Shown in pieces: positions 36,330 through 44,828 of a stretch of 64,000 nt of DNA (positions are counted from its first letter, which is position 1; each line of letters opens with the position of its first letter). The position numbers and the translations under genes were made by a program. Origin of the DNA: Peribacillus simplex. Its GTDB lineage: Bacteria; Bacillota; Bacilli; Bacillales; DSM-1321. The DNA lies in contig NZ_LNNH01000012.1 of assembly GCF_001542915.1 (NCBI RefSeq), positions 603,264 to 667,263 on the forward strand, written 5' to 3'. The notes below the pieces were generated by a model. The model saw only the letters and a list, made by a program, of their open reading frames with translations. It was not told where the DNA came from and searched no databases.

Positions 36330-36650
36330 CCTCATAGGAAATGATGGCAAAATCAATGTTCGTGAGTAGACAGCCATTTCATCACTTGAACAGAATGCGG
36401 CTTTGAGTACTGGTGGTTACCGTTGCATCAACATCATTTAGCGAATCCGGAAATCGATTACCCAGGGGGATTGGCGAAAGGAGACCTCCTGTTGTAATCT
36501 TTCTCAACATCAATTCGCTACATTGACAGCAATAGCGTAATAATCTAGTCTCTTCCAAACTTTTCTAAGCACTGCTTTTCTTTCCGAATGCCAGAAACAG
36601 TTACAACGGCTTTCCTTGCTGCATCTTTACTTGTAATTTTTACCCACCTT
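36330..36650 (-). pseudogene. Degraded LacI-family regulator
   Basis: On the minus strand the start region reads ITSKDAARKAVVTVSG, a worn LacI helix-turn-helix, and farther on AAFCSSDEMAV matches the sugar-domain segment AVFCASDEMAV of the intact regulator at 37331. In between are stops and large deletions; only about a third of the normal length remains. Confidence 0.6.
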
Positions 36651-36703
36651 CTGGGTAAACGTTTTCTAAAAACACCCTAGCACATGCGTAAAACGTTTTC
36701 AAT
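36650..36703. promoter_or_regulatory. Two further CG-centred boxes
   Basis: GGTAAACGTTTTC near 36653 and GTAAAACGTTTTCA at 36688-36701 resemble both the local LacI operator and catabolite (CcpA) boxes. They precede the degraded LacI gene. Confidence 0.45.
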
Positions 36704-37300
36704 GATTTTTCAGATATTTTCGAATTTTATTTCTTCACAAGATATTCCGTTACCGCAAAATGAAGTATGGTTAATCCGCTTTGGATAGACAGTAAAAACA
36801 AAAAAGTTACTCTGTTGATTGATGATCAGTCCAAATAAACGGAGCTCTTCCTTCTGAACGAACCCGGGGTCTAACGGAAGTCGGGATTATTTTCAGCAGC
36901 GAACTTCCGCTTCCAAAAGACGCTTCATTTATCCTGATTCAGAGCTGAGGTTTCCCTTGTTTGGTTCATCTTCCATCGCCAAAGTCTGGTTTTTCTCCCA
37001 AAAGTAGAAATAACCGCCTATTTGCTTAGATAATTTCTGTTCTAGATATTTTTTTATATTCAGTGATTATTTTTTTGATTTCATTTATGTGGTGCATTTA
37101 CTATCTTGGGCATTTCTCCATATCTCGAGGCCGCTATAATTATCACCGGTGACCCTTCCCCACCCTTTTCCACTGCTTTTATAATATTTGTCTTTTTTAA
37201 TGATTGCCTATGAAACCATTCAAACGATCCATGTTAGAATATTCAAATTTTGAAATAAATTGTATTGAAACCGCTTTATTTATATGTTACTGTTTTTTTA
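36704..37300. other. Long gap before the lacI gene
   Basis: No frame with a ribosome site and no recognised sequence. Confidence 0.4.
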
Positions 37301-37313
37301 GAAAACGTTTACG
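37301..37313. promoter_or_regulatory. Operator at the lacI leader
   Basis: GAAAACGTTTACG, a near match to GTAAACGTTTAC, 18 bases upstream of the lacI start, suggesting autoregulation. Confidence 0.6.
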
Positions 37314-37330
37314 TAGAAAGTTGGTGCAAC

Positions 37331-38323
37331 ATGTCGATTACCATTAAAGATGTAGCAAAACAAGCAAATGTATCCGTTGCGACTGTTTCTCGTATTCTAA
37401 ATAATTTGCCTGGCTACTCGGATGAAACACAACAGCGAGTGAAAAAGGTAATAGAAGAACTTGGTTATCAACCTAATGCCGTTGCTAGAGGTTTAATTAA
37501 TCGCAAAACTAAAACGATAGGAGTACTCGTTCCCAACGTATCCGATTTATTTGCAAGTGAGGTTTTAGCCGGAATCGAAGAACAGGCACATGAGTTCGGT
37601 TACAGTGTAATGATTTGTAAAACGAATCATGATGGTAAACGAACGATCAACTACTTGCAGGCATTGTATGAAAAACGAGTGGATGGAATTATCATCGTCA
37701 GTGAATTTATCACGCTAGATTACTATAAAACAATTGAAACAAATAAAGTACCGGTTGTATTAGTAGCCACAGAATCAGAATATCCACTTCCATTTATTAA
37801 AGTAGATGATTATCAAGCTGCTTACGATGCCACTACATATTTAGTAAAAAAAGGCCATGCTGATATTGGAATGATTGCAGGTACGGAGAGCGATGTCATT
37901 TCGACAACTCCACGTATTGAAGGCTTTAAAGATGCATTAAATAACGTTGGAATAACAGTGACCAAGGAAATGATCACGTTTGGAGATTTTTCTTTCAAGA
38001 GTGGTATTGAGGGGATGAAGAACTTATTGAAAAATTACCCGAAAGTAAGAGCTGTATTTTGTGCAAGCGATGAAATGGCTGTAGGTGCATTATCACTATT
38101 ATATAAAAAAGGCATCAGTGTACCGGAAGAAATATCCATTATTGGATACGATAATACCGCTACAGCCGAGAAGGCCATTCCCCCGCTTACGACGGTAGCG
38201 CAGCCCTTATATAAGATGGGTAAAGATTCCATTCAACTTTTATTGAATCCAACTTTAAAAATAAACCAGCGTTATCCTCATCATATTGCGGAACGTGATA
38301 CAGTCCGTGCCTATAGCGAATAA
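37331..38323 (+). CDS. LacI-family regulator of the thu-like locus (330 aa)
   Basis: N-terminal helix-turn-helix SITIKDVAKQANVSVATVSRILNNLPGYS with hinge helix PNAVARGLINRKTKTIGVLVP. The effector domain contains ALYEKRVDGIIIVS, AVFCASDEMAVGALSLL and ISIIGYDNTATAEKAIPPLTTV. The ATG at 37331 gives the standard LacI start; a longer frame to 37265 would run through the operator-like box. The ribosome site is weak, which suits low repressor levels. Four GTAAACGTTTAC-type sites around it suggest it controls both divergent arms. It is the counterpart of rhizobial ThuR. Confidence 0.9.
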   Translation: MSITIKDVAKQANVSVATVSRILNNLPGYSDETQQRVKKVIEELGYQPNAVARGLINRKTKTIGVLVPNVSDLFASEVLAGIEEQAHEFGYSVMICKTNHDGKRTINYLQALYEKRVDGIIIVSEFITLDYYKTIETNKVPVVLVATESEYPLPFIKVDDYQAAYDATTYLVKKGHADIGMIAGTESDVISTTPRIEGFKDALNNVGITVTKEMITFGDFSFKSGIEGMKNLLKNYPKVRAVFCASDEMAVGALSLLYKKGISVPEEISIIGYDNTATAEKAIPPLTTVAQPLYKMGKDSIQLLLNPTLKINQRYPHHIAERDTVRAYSE

Positions 38324-38392
38324 AAACGAATGTATGAATTGGGGTGGACATAGTGACTGCACTATTATCACTCCAATAATAAATGGCTTAAC

Positions 38393-38404
38393 GTAAACGT
38401 TTAC
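38393..38404. promoter_or_regulatory. LacI operator, distal copy, before the binding-protein gene
   Basis: GTAAACGTTTAC, perfect 12-base palindrome, centre 35 bases from the next copy. Confidence 0.8.
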
Positions 38405-38424
38405 TCTAAATCATTAATAGCATT

Positions 38425-38442
38425 TAAGTAAACGTTTACTTA
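38425..38442. promoter_or_regulatory. LacI operator, proximal copy, before the binding-protein gene
   Basis: Perfect 18-base palindrome TAAGTAAAC / GTTTACTTA, 40 bases upstream of the start codon. Confidence 0.82.
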
Positions 38443-38482
38443 CGCATAAAATAGACGAAATTTTCAGACGGGAGTTGCGTAT

Positions 38483-39712
38483 ATGAAGAATAAGTGGCGT
38501 TGCCTCTGTACTACAGCATTTATAGCCAGTTTACTTGCAGGATGTACGAATCAAACGACGGCCGATGAAAAAATCCATATTGAATTTTTTCAAAATAAGC
38601 CTGAAGCTGTAGCGACATTCGATCAGTTAATTGAGAGGTTTGAAAAATTGCACCCCCATATTGATATTGAACAGAATAACGTTCCTGATTCCGAGACGGT
38701 ATTACGGACGAGGTTGGTGAAAGAAGATGTACCGGACCTTTTAGCGATTGGAGGTAATGCTACGTATGGAGATATTGCAGAGGAAGGATTATTTTACGAT
38801 TTTTCAAAGGATCCAGCGATCAATAAAGTTATACCGGACTATGTTAATATGCTCAATTTATTAGGCAGAACGAGTAATGAGGATAATGGAATTCCCTTTG
38901 CGACGAATGCTAATATGCTTTTGTATAACAAGGATAAATTTAAAGAGTTAGGCTTACAAGTCCCTGAAACATGGGATGAATTGATTAACCTATCGAAAAA
39001 GATTCAAAAAGAGGGAGAATTACCTTTTTATTTTACGTACAAAGATGCTTGGACTGCAATGGTCTCTTTTAATGCTTTAGCAGGTAACTTGCAGGGGGAC
39101 GGCTTTATTCAAGACCGCATTTCCAATAAAACAACTTTTACGGAGCGTTACAAGGAAACTTCGGAAAAAATGCTTACATTGCTCGATTACGGTCATAAGG
39201 ATAATTTTGGTCGTGACTATAATGCAGGCAATCGGGCGTTTGCAAATGGCGATTCAGTTATGTATATCCAGGGAAGCTGGGCCATCTCAGCCATTAAAGC
39301 CATTAACCCAGATATAAAACTCGGCTCCTTTCCCTTACCTGCATCCAATGATTCTTCTCAAAACAAACTCGTATCGGGTGTAGATACTGCATTAACGATG
39401 TCCAAAAATACACCACATAAAAAAGAAGCGTTAATGTTCATTCATTTTTTATTAGAAAAGGAAAATTCACAGTATTACATTAAAGAACAAAACAGTTTTT
39501 CTGCTGTTAAAAATGTTTTACAAAATGATGAAGCTTTAAAGGAGCTAAATCCTTATTTTGTACAACAAAAAATTACTGGTTTTCCGGAACACTATTTCCC
39601 TGCTAGTATGCAGGCAGCCAATTTAGTACAGGATTTTTTAATTAAAGGAGAAGTCAAACCGTTCCTTGCAAAACTGGATGATGAGTGGAATAAAGTCAAA
39701 GCGAGAGAATGA
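38483..39712 (+). CDS. Sugar-binding lipoprotein of an ABC importer (409 aa)
   Basis: Signal peptide with lipobox LAGC (about C21), then a family-1 solute-binding fold: IHIEFFQNKPEAVATFDQLIERFEKLHPHIDIE, YNKDKFKELGLQVPETWDELI and the AFANGDSVMYIQGSWAISAI segment before the hinge. GGGAG lies 7 bases before the ATG. It is first in the rightward operon with two permeases and a GH13 enzyme. The likely ligand is an alpha-linked disaccharide, as for ThuE of rhizobia; the sugar cannot be read from sequence. Confidence 0.9.
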   Translation: MKNKWRCLCTTAFIASLLAGCTNQTTADEKIHIEFFQNKPEAVATFDQLIERFEKLHPHIDIEQNNVPDSETVLRTRLVKEDVPDLLAIGGNATYGDIAEEGLFYDFSKDPAINKVIPDYVNMLNLLGRTSNEDNGIPFATNANMLLYNKDKFKELGLQVPETWDELINLSKKIQKEGELPFYFTYKDAWTAMVSFNALAGNLQGDGFIQDRISNKTTFTERYKETSEKMLTLLDYGHKDNFGRDYNAGNRAFANGDSVMYIQGSWAISAIKAINPDIKLGSFPLPASNDSSQNKLVSGVDTALTMSKNTPHKKEALMFIHFLLEKENSQYYIKEQNSFSAVKNVLQNDEALKELNPYFVQQKITGFPEHYFPASMQAANLVQDFLIKGEVKPFLAKLDDEWNKVKARE

Positions 39713-39728
39713 CAAGGGGGAAAAACGA

Positions 39729-40592
39729 GTGGTCAAACAATCCAAGACCTATTACTGGATGGTGCTTCCAGCATTTTTAATATTTTTTGTATTTCATACA
39801 GTTCCAGTTTTTCAAGGAATGATTTATAGTTTTACAAATTATAAAGGGTATGGGGATTTTAATTTTGTTGGCTTGAAAAACTATGTGAATTTATTCCAAG
39901 ACCAGCGTATCTTGGCATCCTATGGCTTTACATTTAAATTTGCCATTGTTTCCACTTTACTCGTAAATATCATTAGTTTGGCCATTGCCATAGGACTTAA
40001 TGCCAAGATTAAATTTCAAAATACACTTAGAGCCGTGTTTTTCGTGCCGAATATTCTAAGCGTATTAATCGTTGGGTTTATCTTTAATTACCTATTTGCA
40101 TTTTTCATTCCTCAAATTGCTGAAAAGCTGGGCATCACATCTTTAACACAAAATATTCTTGGTAACCCGGATTTAGCATGGGTTGGAATTGTGATTGTGG
40201 CTGTATGGCAAGCCGTTGCATTTAATACCATTCTCTATTTGGCAGGATTACAAACGATTCCAACCGAATTGTACGAAGCTGCCAGTTTAGATGGGGCGGG
40301 GAAATGGAAAAGTTTTAAACACATTACATTTCCACTTATTGCATCTTTCTTCACCATAAATATGGTGCTCGCGATGAAAAACTTTTTAATGGTGTTTGAC
40401 CATATTATTGCAATGACAAATGGAGGTCCAGGTCAATCAACGGAAGCCATTTCGGTATTGATATATAAAGGGGGCTTCTCAGGGGGGGAATTCGCTTATC
40501 AGGCGGCAAATTCCGTGGTCTACTTTATTTTAATTGTGGTTATTTCAATCCTCCAAATTAAATTCCTTCAAAAACGTGAGGTGGATATGTAA
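39729..40592 (+). CDS. Sugar ABC transporter permease, MalF/ThuF type (287 aa)
   Basis: Six-helix channel subunit. EAA loop: ELYEAASLDGAGKWKSFKHITFPLI, about residues 200-224. The GTG at 39729 is taken because AAGGGGG stands 8 bases upstream, in the gap after the binding-protein stop; longer starts would lie inside the preceding gene. The stop overlaps the start of the next permease. No ATPase gene is in the operon. Confidence 0.9.
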   Translation: MVKQSKTYYWMVLPAFLIFFVFHTVPVFQGMIYSFTNYKGYGDFNFVGLKNYVNLFQDQRILASYGFTFKFAIVSTLLVNIISLAIAIGLNAKIKFQNTLRAVFFVPNILSVLIVGFIFNYLFAFFIPQIAEKLGITSLTQNILGNPDLAWVGIVIVAVWQAVAFNTILYLAGLQTIPTELYEAASLDGAGKWKSFKHITFPLIASFFTINMVLAMKNFLMVFDHIIAMTNGGPGQSTEAISVLIYKGGFSGGEFAYQAANSVVYFILIVVISILQIKFLQKREVDM

Positions 40593-41413
40593 TGGAAAGT
40601 AAAAAAATAAATTGGCCTATAACCATACTGCTCATTATTTGCTCATTGGTTATCTTATTTCCCCTCTACCTTACAATCGTGACAGCATTCAAGTCACCAG
40701 ATGAAATGAGCAACTCACTTTTGGCACTGCCCCAAACATTACGATGGGAAAACTTCGCCGAAGCCATTCGCCTGACGAATTTTTTCCAATCTATTAAAAA
40801 TAGTTTTATCGTTACCGTTTTTACAGTTGCTCTTACCTTACTGACTAATTCGATGGTGGCTTATGCCATTGCCCGTAATATGCATAGACGATTCTTCAAG
40901 TTGCTTTATTACTATTTTGTCAGTGCGATGTTTGTACCTTTTCCGATCATCATGTTGCCTGTTGTCAAGCAAACGAGCCTATTTGGATTGAATAATATGA
41001 CAGGACTTATCTTTCTCTATATTGTATACGGCTTGGCTTTTAATATTTTTATTTATGTGGGCTATATACGTTCGATCCCTAAGTCATTGGAAGAAGCAGC
41101 TTATGTGGATGGGGCAAGTATTTGGACAGTTTTTTGGAAAGTCATTTTTCCGTTATTAAGCCCAATAAACGCAACAGTCGGAATTTTAACATGCTTGTGG
41201 GCATGGAATGATTTTATGTTACCGCTTGTTATTTTAAGTGATCGTGATTCGATGACATTGCCGCTGGTCCAATATGTATTCCAGTCCCAGTTTACAACCA
41301 ATTATAACTTAGCATTTGCCTCCTATTTAATGGCACTCTCCCCTATGGTCCTTGTTTATATCATCGCTCAAAAATGGATTATTAGTGGCGTGACGAAAGG
41401 TGCTGTTAAATAA
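40592..41413 (+). CDS. Sugar ABC transporter permease, MalG/ThuG type (273 aa)
   Basis: Second channel subunit, six helices, with EAA loop KSLEEAAYVDGASIWTVFWKVIFPLLSP (about residues 165-192). The start codon overlaps the previous stop (TAATG), indicating coupled translation, with GTGAGGTG just upstream. It must work with a shared ATPase such as MsmX because none is encoded nearby. The GH13 gene follows after 43 bases. Confidence 0.9.
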   Translation: MESKKINWPITILLIICSLVILFPLYLTIVTAFKSPDEMSNSLLALPQTLRWENFAEAIRLTNFFQSIKNSFIVTVFTVALTLLTNSMVAYAIARNMHRRFFKLLYYYFVSAMFVPFPIIMLPVVKQTSLFGLNNMTGLIFLYIVYGLAFNIFIYVGYIRSIPKSLEEAAYVDGASIWTVFWKVIFPLLSPINATVGILTCLWAWNDFMLPLVILSDRDSMTLPLVQYVFQSQFTTNYNLAFASYLMALSPMVLVYIIAQKWIISGVTKGAVK

Positions 41414-41456
41414 CGGCAGAATGAGACTTAAGAAACAAATTAAAAGTGGAAGGAAG

Positions 41457-43136
41457 ATGAAATTGGAGAGAAAATGGTGGAAAGAAAGTGTTGTTTATCA
41501 AATATATCCCCGGAGTTTCATGGATAGTAATGGGGACGGAATCGGCGATTTGCCTGGAATTATTTCAAAACTTGATTATTTACATGAATTAGGAGTCAAT
41601 GTCGTTTGGCTATCCCCTGTTTTCAAATCTCCAAACGATGATAATGGCTATGATATTAGTGACTATCAAGACATTATGGATGAGTTTGGTACCTTGAATG
41701 ACTGGGAAGACCTTTTAGAAGGATTACATTCACGAAATATGAAATTGATGATGGATCTTGTTGTTAATCACTCATCGGATGAACATAAATGGTTCATTGA
41801 ATCCCGTTCATCAAAAGATGATTCTTACAGAGACTACTATATTTGGCGCCCCGGCAAAGATGGAAAAGAGCCAAACAACTGGACATCGGTCTTTAGTGGT
41901 CCAGCTTGGCAATATGATCAAGAAACAGATGAATACTACCTTCATCTGTTCAGCAAAAAACAGCCTGATTTAAATTGGGCAAACCCTGCGGTAAGAAAAG
42001 AAATTCATGACATGATGATATGGTGGCTTGATAAGGGCATTGATGGTTTTCGAATGGATGTGATTAACCTCATTTCCAAAGCCGAAGGATTGCCCAGCAC
42101 ACCAGGCGGAAAGCGATACGATTGGGGCGGCGATTTCTTCATGAATGGTCCTCATGTCCATGAGTATCTGCAGGAGATGAATCGTGAGGTACTTTCGAAA
42201 TATGACATGATGACAGTCGGCGAATGTCCTGGGGCATCGGTTGAAGATGCCACTAAGTATGCGAACAATGGAGGTACTGAGCTAAATATGATTTTCACAT
42301 TCGAGCATATGGATTTGGATTCAGGACCAGGCGGGAAATGGGATGTACAGCCTTTAAAGCTGGACGATCTTAAAGAATGCATGACAAAATGGCAGAAAGG
42401 ATTGGAAGGAAAAGGTTGGAATAGCCTTTATTTGAACAACCATGATCAGCCAAGAATGGTCTCTCGCTTTGGCAATGATACATCTTACCGAGTGGAATCC
42501 GCAAAAATGCTTGGAACCTTCCTTCATATGATGCAGGGAACGCCTTATATCTACCAAGGTGAGGAAATAGGCATGACAAATGTTAAATTGGATCTTGATG
42601 ATTATAAGGATATCGAGATTCTGAATATGTACCGTGAAAAAGTGATAGAGGGTCAAGAGGATCAAGCTAAAGTAATGGAATCCATTTATATGAAAGGCCG
42701 TGATAACGCCAGGACTCCCATGCAATGGGACGATAGTCAAAATGCAGGTTTTACTACAGGCACTCCTTGGTTAAAAGTGAACCCAAACCATGCGGAAATT
42801 AATGTGAAGCAAGCATTGGAAGACTCGAATTCCATCTTTTACTACTATCAGAAACTAATTAAGCTAAGAAAAGAACATGACATAATTGTGTACGGTGCAT
42901 ATGACCTTGTATTAAAAGAGAATGAGCAAATATATGCGTATACACGTACATTGGATCATGAAACATTACTGGTTCTATGTAACTTTACAGAGGAAGCGGC
43001 CCCCTTTGAATGGCCAAGGCATCTGAATGGTGAAGCTGGACAACTGTTAATCACTAACTATGCGGATCAAGGCTGTGATACGATTTCTTCAAATACATTA
43101 AAACCTTATGAAGCCCGCGTTTATCTCTCGAAGTAA
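41457..43136 (+). CDS. Oligo-1,6-glucosidase-type GH13_31 enzyme (559 aa)
   Basis: Cytoplasmic alpha-glucosidase that would open the disaccharide brought in by the upstream importer. Motifs: DLVVNHSSDEH at 100-110, GFRMDVINLISK with nucleophile D201, GECPGA with acid/base E256, and YLNNHDQPR. V202 after the nucleophile favours alpha-1,6 (or alpha-1,1/1,2/1,3-type) over alpha-1,4 bonds by the GH13_31 rule. No signal peptide. The ATG at 41457 follows GGAAGGA closely; an earlier in-frame codon at 41400 falls inside the permease gene. A paralogue lies at 9849-11501. Confidence 0.92.
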   Translation: MKLERKWWKESVVYQIYPRSFMDSNGDGIGDLPGIISKLDYLHELGVNVVWLSPVFKSPNDDNGYDISDYQDIMDEFGTLNDWEDLLEGLHSRNMKLMMDLVVNHSSDEHKWFIESRSSKDDSYRDYYIWRPGKDGKEPNNWTSVFSGPAWQYDQETDEYYLHLFSKKQPDLNWANPAVRKEIHDMMIWWLDKGIDGFRMDVINLISKAEGLPSTPGGKRYDWGGDFFMNGPHVHEYLQEMNREVLSKYDMMTVGECPGASVEDATKYANNGGTELNMIFTFEHMDLDSGPGGKWDVQPLKLDDLKECMTKWQKGLEGKGWNSLYLNNHDQPRMVSRFGNDTSYRVESAKMLGTFLHMMQGTPYIYQGEEIGMTNVKLDLDDYKDIEILNMYREKVIEGQEDQAKVMESIYMKGRDNARTPMQWDDSQNAGFTTGTPWLKVNPNHAEINVKQALEDSNSIFYYYQKLIKLRKEHDIIVYGAYDLVLKENEQIYAYTRTLDHETLLVLCNFTEEAAPFEWPRHLNGEAGQLLITNYADQGCDTISSNTLKPYEARVYLSK

Positions 43137-43147
43137 CTTCTAGCCGA

Positions 43148-43174
43148 AAAAACTTACCCACTAGGTAAGTTTTT
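43148..43174 (+). terminator. Terminator of the rightward thu-like operon
   Basis: AAAAACTTACC pairs perfectly with GGTAAGTTTTT around a 5-base loop. Confidence 0.9.
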
Positions 43175-43202
43175 CCCATTTTTCCTAGTGCTAAGATGCA
43201 CT

Positions 43203-43343
43203 CTACAGCGATATAGCCTTTTTTTTGGATGTTGCTCCATCCGCAAACTCAATCCGATCTACAAACCTGTATCTTTCTTTTTGCTCCCGTAATTCGGTCC
43301 TATCCAATTCTTCTTCCATACGGTAATCATTATTTTTTGACAT
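43203..43343 (-). CDS. Small charged protein (46 aa) overlapping the ABC-2 gene end
   Basis: Begins MSKNNDYRMEEELDRTELR and is highly charged with no hydrophobic part. It starts 14 bases inside the end of the preceding membrane-protein gene, so it is probably translated by coupling; its own ribosome site is weak. Coding likeness is fair, but I know no homologue. It might be a chance frame. Confidence 0.45.
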   Translation of the reverse strand: MSKNNDYRMEEELDRTELREQKERYRFVDRIEFADGATSKKKAISL

Positions 43344-44586
43344 GAATTTCACTGTCAATTGGTACTTGCATATTCTCTTCCTCTTCCTCACTCGCATTAT
43401 TTCTGTCTCTATTTGATGAATATACAATGAAAGCAATGATGATGGCGAGGGTGACAATGAAATAAACGGATATGGCGAATAAAGCCGTGCCGAGTCCTGC
43501 TTGCATCCTGCCATTATAATATAGCAGCGCCCTCATGCCATCTACCATATATTTCGTAGGCAGGATATAGCTAAATATACGATGGACAATAGGCAGGGTT
43601 GATAAAGGTATCGGTCCGCCACTTGAAAAAATGCCCATGATGTTTATTGGAAACATCACAAGCATCCCCCATCCACCAAAGATTAAGGAAAGCGATTTGA
43701 ATAAGGAAATCATGGTCAGACAGCAGAAAAAGGAAAATGGATAAATCAAAAAAATGCTGGACGTGTGTGAACTCCCAAAGAAGCCAAAAACACCTATTTG
43801 GGAAACGGAGGAGACACCAAAGGCTAAAATGATGCTAAATATCATTTCTGCTTTAAGGATTTTTGTATAGCTCAAGGAAGAACCATTGTTTTCAAGATCG
43901 CCGTTTGCTTTCCTAAGGTACCCGCGAATCATATTTGCCCCCATCATCCCTGTTATCGAAGAAATGATGACCATTACGAATGGCGTCATTCCTTTATTGA
44001 GATTATCCGGAAGACCCAGTACATTTTCCGTCTTGAACTGAACTGGATTATCCATCAGGGATGCGTTTTCAGGGGACAAGGAAATCCCTTTTTGATTTAA
44101 TATAATTTTTATTTCACCGCTGACTTCCTGGTTTGTGGACGCAGCAACCAGTTGCAGGACGTTGCTTGCAATCATGGACGATGATTGGCCAATCCCTTCA
44201 TTTAATAAAATCTTCAATGTTGCTGGTCTTCCCGTTTCTTTTCCTGACAGTAGCGATTTTTGCACCTCGGATATTTCTTTTGAAAAATCAGCCGGAATAA
44301 TTAGTGCACCATGTGCCTGATTGTTTTTTAATTGATTCAATGCTTTTTTCTCATTGTCAGCGGCCTTCCAATTAAAGGAGTTTCCATTTTGTTTTTCTTT
44401 AAGTTTCATTAATATAGAGGCTCCAACAGTGCCTTGATCTTCGTTCACAAAGATTAAGGGAACATTTGGTACATTTTTATTCGCACCACTAAAGACAGGT
44501 AAGTAAACACTTATCATGATTAACATGAGTAATGTAATTAACCAAACTGGAAACCAAGCAGATCTTAGCTTAAATAATTGTTTCAC
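43330..44586 (-). CDS. ABC-2/YhgE-type membrane protein (418 aa)
   Basis: One N-terminal helix (WFPVWLITLLMLIMISVYLPVF) is followed by an extracellular domain of about 170 residues with the YhgE/Pip-like beginning (NVPLIFVNEDQGTVGASI, ALIIPADFSKEI). Five to six helices and an acidic C-terminus (SEEEEEN) complete it. Such proteins form efflux or secretion-type permeases, some linked to drug export or to type VII-like secretion. The GTG at 44586 has GAGGTGA 8 bases upstream, better than the in-frame GTG at 44598 that overlaps this ribosome site. No ATPase partner is adjacent. Confidence 0.8.
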   Translation of the reverse strand: MKQLFKLRSAWFPVWLITLLMLIMISVYLPVFSGANKNVPNVPLIFVNEDQGTVGASILMKLKEKQNGNSFNWKAADNEKKALNQLKNNQAHGALIIPADFSKEISEVQKSLLSGKETGRPATLKILLNEGIGQSSSMIASNVLQLVAASTNQEVSGEIKIILNQKGISLSPENASLMDNPVQFKTENVLGLPDNLNKGMTPFVMVIISSITGMMGANMIRGYLRKANGDLENNGSSLSYTKILKAEMIFSIILAFGVSSVSQIGVFGFFGSSHTSSIFLIYPFSFFCCLTMISLFKSLSLIFGGWGMLVMFPINIMGIFSSGGPIPLSTLPIVHRIFSYILPTKYMVDGMRALLYYNGRMQAGLGTALFAISVYFIVTLAIIIAFIVYSSNRDRNNASEEEEENMQVPIDSEIHVKK

Positions 44587-44758
44587 AATTTTCTTCACCT
44601 CACTCAGGATTAAACCACTTTCATATAGCTATGTCCGATAATGAATACAATTATGATAAGGTTCAAAATCGGTTTTTTTGCTATGTTAACCAAACCAGCC
44701 AATGATTCATTATCAATCAAACCTAGAATGCAGATCTGCCGATTTTTTCTTTTGCAAT

Positions 44759-44793
44759 AAAAAAAGGCAACCAAATTGGCAGCCTTTTTTTTT
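44759..44793. terminator. Terminator of the beta-helix gene
   Basis: AAAAAGGC and GCCTTTTTT arms with inner CCAA/TTGG pairing. U-tracts lie on both strands. It lies about 36 bases past the stop at 44829. Confidence 0.8.
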
Positions 44794-44828
44794 ATGTTAA
44801 TAAGGGAGTTTATGTTAACCTGCGACAT

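Noticed and set aside
36700..37260. Considered a riboswitch or structured leader before lacI
   Set aside because: I found no conserved riboswitch core or long pairing; only scattered short repeats.
42354..42740. Minus-strand frame of 128 codons inside the GH13 gene
   Set aside because: Antisense shadow of a well-supported glucosidase.
44610..44828. Minus-strand frame of 72 codons
   Set aside because: Runs through the terminator at 44759-44793 and has no start signal.
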